A model generated the notes under the pieces. The model worked only from the letters and a program-made list of their open reading frames with translations, was not told where the DNA came from and did no database searches. This document shows positions 13,012 through 15,180 of a stretch of DNA of 15,180 nt, one piece after another. Position numbers and translations under genes: made by a program. How positions within the stretch are numbered: position 1 is the stretch's first letter; each line of letters opens with the position of its first letter. Where the stretch lies: assembly GCA_024408745.1 (NCBI GenBank), contig JAKSUS010000006.1, positions 1 through 15,180 on the forward strand. Reading direction: 5' to 3'. Source of the stretch: Candidatus Gastranaerophilales bacterium (GTDB lineage: Bacteria; Cyanobacteriota; Vampirovibrionia; Gastranaerophilales; JAILCC01).

Positions 13012-15180
13012 TTAATCAATTTTTTGAATTTCCGATATTTCAGGGTCAATAAGTCTTCTGCCACAAGTATCGAAATTTATATGACACAAAATTTTATCGG
13101 CATGAGCTGTTATTTTTTTAATAGTACCAACACCATATTTGGAATGTTTTACCAAATCGCCTTCTTTTAAATTTATTTCCTTTTTATCGCTTTTTTGTTC
13201 ATAACTGTTCGCTTCATAAACAGGAATTTTTTCGGATGATTGCATTTGTCGTGTTATATTGTTTTGTTCTTCAATAATTTCTTCAAAAGGTATATTTTCA
13301 AAATCTTCTGTCTTAACATCTGTTTCAAGTTCATCAAATTCTATATTTTCAAAATCATTAACGTTAGAAGATATTTGTTCATCATTATTATCAATTAAAT
13401 CCAATAAATCATCATCATTTTCCTGAACTTGCATTATATCTTGCGGAGTATCATTTAAGAAATCCAAATCTTCAATATCTGCATTTTCCAATTCGGGTTC
13501 TTCTGATTCGGATTCTGTTTCCATTACAGGTTCAACAGGTTTGGTATTTATAGTTTTCGTATTGTTGTTGACTTCAACCTCATGCATATTAACATTTTCT
13601 AATTGTAAAATATTCTCTGTATTTTGTGTTTCTTGAATTTCCGGTTGATTTACTGTTGCAGTATTTTCTTCTACTAAAGGTATATCCGCATTTTCAAATT
13701 CCAAAACATTTTCTTTGGTTACTTCAGGAATTGTTGTTTCTGCAGGAGTTGAAATTTTTTCAGCTTCTGCTTCTTCTTGAACATCATTATTAATAATATT
13801 AACCGGAGAAATAGGACTATTCATCAAATCCATAGCCTTTTTCAAAGCATCAGAAGGTTTTTGATTAAATGCATTATTCATATTTTCTATGTTTGTTTGC
13901 TCAATCAGTTCAGTATTTGCAGGTTCTTGTTGAATTTCTTCAACCATTTCAACAATTTCATTATTGATACTTTCTTCGTCAATATTTTCAAACGAATTTG
14001 TATTGGAAGATAAAATTAAACCACCTGATAATTTACCTATTGTTATAAATGTATTTTGAGGTAATGACTGCAAAATATCAGTTAAAACAGGTCGTTTCTT
14101 TAATGCATTATAAGTTTTGAATAAAAATGTGTTATTACAAAAATCAAAAATATTATCAAAGGATAAATATCTGTAATTCGCGGATATTATGGGCTTAATT
14201 CCTGCTTTAATAGCCTTGAACAAAAGGTAATTAATTATTTTATTATCAAAAAGATTTTCATCCGCACTAACATGCATATAAAAATCTTTTTTTATTCTTT
14301 CATCGAATTCAATTAAATTATTGAAAAATGCTTTTTGCCAATCAGTTTGTATGTTACTTAAATCAAAAATAATACTGTTATATTCTTCTATTGTATTATA
14401 AAGAGCATAAAGTTCTTCTTTTTTATCGGCAAAAATATTTTGTTTTCTGTAATGATTTAATTTGTTCTTTAATAAAATAAGAGGGGTAATTTTGGATTTT
14501 TTATAAAAATCATCAATAACAGCAATAAGTTGAGAAATAGGAATAAAACCCAAATCAGAAGTTCTTGCATACTCGGATAATTCAAGTAAAATTTCTTCTA
14601 TAACGGCTTTACTTTCTATAGAAACACCCTGCAATATATCATCACATAAACTGCTGAGTATCTTTGCATTTAAAGGAAGTTTTACTTTTTCTCCGGCAAT
14701 GATTTTTTTGGAATTGTCATTATCTATATTGCCTTTAAAATCAACGATAACCAGTTTTTTATTTAATCGGTAAAAATTATCAATTAAAAGATTTATAAAG
14801 TTAAAATTATCTTCTCTTTTTTCATATCCTATAAATGCAGGTGTAATAAATTTTTTAAAATCGAAAGTCCAACCGGTTCCGTATTGTATGACATTTCCAA
14901 AATTCAAAACTTCATTTACATCATCATTATTTATATAAGTTTCAATATTATCTTTCGGAGTTCTTGAAATTGTTGCATTAGCAGAAATAAATTCACCTTG
15001 CCAAGGCTTAATTTTATCATATTTATTAACTAAAACAAACGATAAATCAGCCTGATTAAAATCATCTGCAGCATCAGAAGTCAAAATCTTATAAACTTGT
15101 GCAATTAAAGTTATATTGCCTTCCGTAAAACTGATAAACTCACCGATTTTTAGTTGTTCAACGGCAGGTTTATAAATTAC
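13012..15180 (-). CDS. Partial large protein: HerA/DUF87-like fold without Walker A, acidic repeat linker, C-terminal Tudor-like domain
   Basis: The frame stays open to the right edge, so the 5' end lies outside the window; 722 residues are visible. A TTG at 15082-15084 could pass for a start, but the 32 upstream codons read as protein (VIYKPAVEQLKIGEFISF). Counting from that TTG, residues 60-360 recall HerA-type ATPases: strand-helix TPAFIGYEKREDNFNFINLLIDNFYR (81-106), KKLVIVDFKGN (109-119), SIIFDLSN (237-244), IKPIISANYRYLSFDNIFDFCNNTFLF (296-322) and a closing LPQNTFITIGKLSGGLIL (341-358). The Walker A slot is GYEKREDN, lacking GKS/T, so ATP use is doubtful. Residues 362-635 are an acidic, low-complexity linker with repeated E-N motifs. 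Residues 637-690 (LKEGDLVKHSKYGVGTIKKI, then INFDTCGRRLI) resemble the RNA-polymerase-binding Tudor domain at the end of UvrD/PcrA helicases or the CarD/TRCF fold. The domain calls are by eye. Confidence 0.75.
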   Translation of the reverse strand, partial: VIYKPAVEQLKIGEFISFTEGNITLIAQVYKILTSDAADDFNQADLSFVLVNKYDKIKPWQGEFISANATISRTPKDNIETYINNDDVNEVLNFGNVIQYGTGWTFDFKKFITPAFIGYEKREDNFNFINLLIDNFYRLNKKLVIVDFKGNIDNDNSKKIIAGEKVKLPLNAKILSSLCDDILQGVSIESKAVIEEILLELSEYARTSDLGFIPISQLIAVIDDFYKKSKITPLILLKNKLNHYRKQNIFADKKEELYALYNTIEEYNSIIFDLSNIQTDWQKAFFNNLIEFDERIKKDFYMHVSADENLFDNKIINYLLFKAIKAGIKPIISANYRYLSFDNIFDFCNNTFLFKTYNALKKRPVLTDILQSLPQNTFITIGKLSGGLILSSNTNSFENIDEESINNEIVEMVEEIQQEPANTELIEQTNIENMNNAFNQKPSDALKKAMDLMNSPISPVNIINNDVQEEAEAEKISTPAETTIPEVTKENVLEFENADIPLVEENTATVNQPEIQETQNTENILQLENVNMHEVEVNNNTKTINTKPVEPVMETESESEEPELENADIEDLDFLNDTPQDIMQVQENDDDLLDLIDNNDEQISSNVNDFENIEFDELETDVKTEDFENIPFEEIIEEQNNITRQMQSSEKIPVYEANSYEQKSDKKEINLKEGDLVKHSKYGVGTIKKITAHADKILCHINFDTCGRRLIDPEISEIQKID
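13180..14001 (-). repeat. Acidic low-complexity linker with short repeated E-N motif
   Basis: This segment codes for about 270 residues of Glu, Asp, Asn, Gln and Thr, with almost no predicted fold. A motif of the form [LF]-E-N-[AVI]-x-[IMF] recurs as FENADI, LENVNM, LENADI, FENIEF and FENIPF. A sixth, looser FENIDE lies at the start. The DNA copies are not identical, so this is protein-level repetition and not a recent DNA repeat. Confidence 0.65.

Noticed and set aside
15082..15084. TTG as the start of the large - strand gene
   Set aside because: The frame is open for 32 more codons to the window edge and these read as structured protein, so the gene is treated as partial.
1..15180. CRISPR arrays, tRNA or rRNA genes, insertion sequences
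   Set aside because: No regularly spaced direct repeats, cloverleaf sequence, ribosomal RNA core motif or transposase-like frame was found on either strand.

Overview
The window is strongly AT-rich DNA with densely packed, standard-code bacterial genes and mostly good Shine-Dalgarno sites. The gene mix is a family A DNA polymerase, RecJ, a YhaM-type HD nuclease, long-form HisG, a heptosyltransferase-like GT9 enzyme, a 1B-type SpeD, several small exported proteins and an FlhA-like protein. It suggests an AT-rich bacterium with a Gram-negative type envelope. A gut member of the non-photosynthetic cyanobacterial relatives (Vampirovibrionia/Melainabacteria, Gastranaerophilales) would fit, but that is an inference from gene style and not a demonstrated assignment.

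Layout. Positions 1-97 hold no recognisable gene. On the + strand from 98 to 4758 runs a probable operon: a DNA polymerase I gene lacking its 5' part, a small exported protein and recJ. A + strand unit from 4925 to 6033 encodes an HD-domain nuclease and a 46-residue protein (5846-5986), and ends in a strong intrinsic terminator. hisG (6142-7008) stands alone. A three-gene - strand operon (9050 down to 7128) encodes a membrane protein, a GT9 glycosyltransferase and an exported coiled-coil protein; its terminator is at 7061-7093. A divergent + strand pair (9182-10832) encodes an exported protein and a MtnX-like HAD phosphatase whose gene overlaps it by 29 bases. Then come an unusual soluble FlhA-like protein (10901-12361) and speD (12491-12934). 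A symmetrical terminator separates speD from a large - strand gene that runs off the right edge (13012-15180).

How the genes relate. polA and recJ are both DNA repair and replication functions. The GT9 operon points to the cell envelope. SpeD makes decarboxylated S-adenosylmethionine for spermidine synthesis, a pathway that releases methylthioadenosine. The MtnX-like phosphatase nearby belongs to a family that includes a methionine-salvage enzyme, so a metabolic link is possible but unproven.

Two proteins stand out. The 486-residue product at 10901-12361 joins a DUF4177-like N-terminus and a coiled coil to a full FlhA/FHIPEP cytoplasmic domain. It has no membrane segments and no flagellar or type III secretion neighbours. 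The partial product at 13012-15180 looks like a HerA/DUF87-type ATPase fold that has lost its Walker A motif. A roughly 270-residue acidic linker with a recurring E-N-centred motif then leads to a UvrD/CarD-like Tudor domain. Both are good candidates for undescribed machinery.
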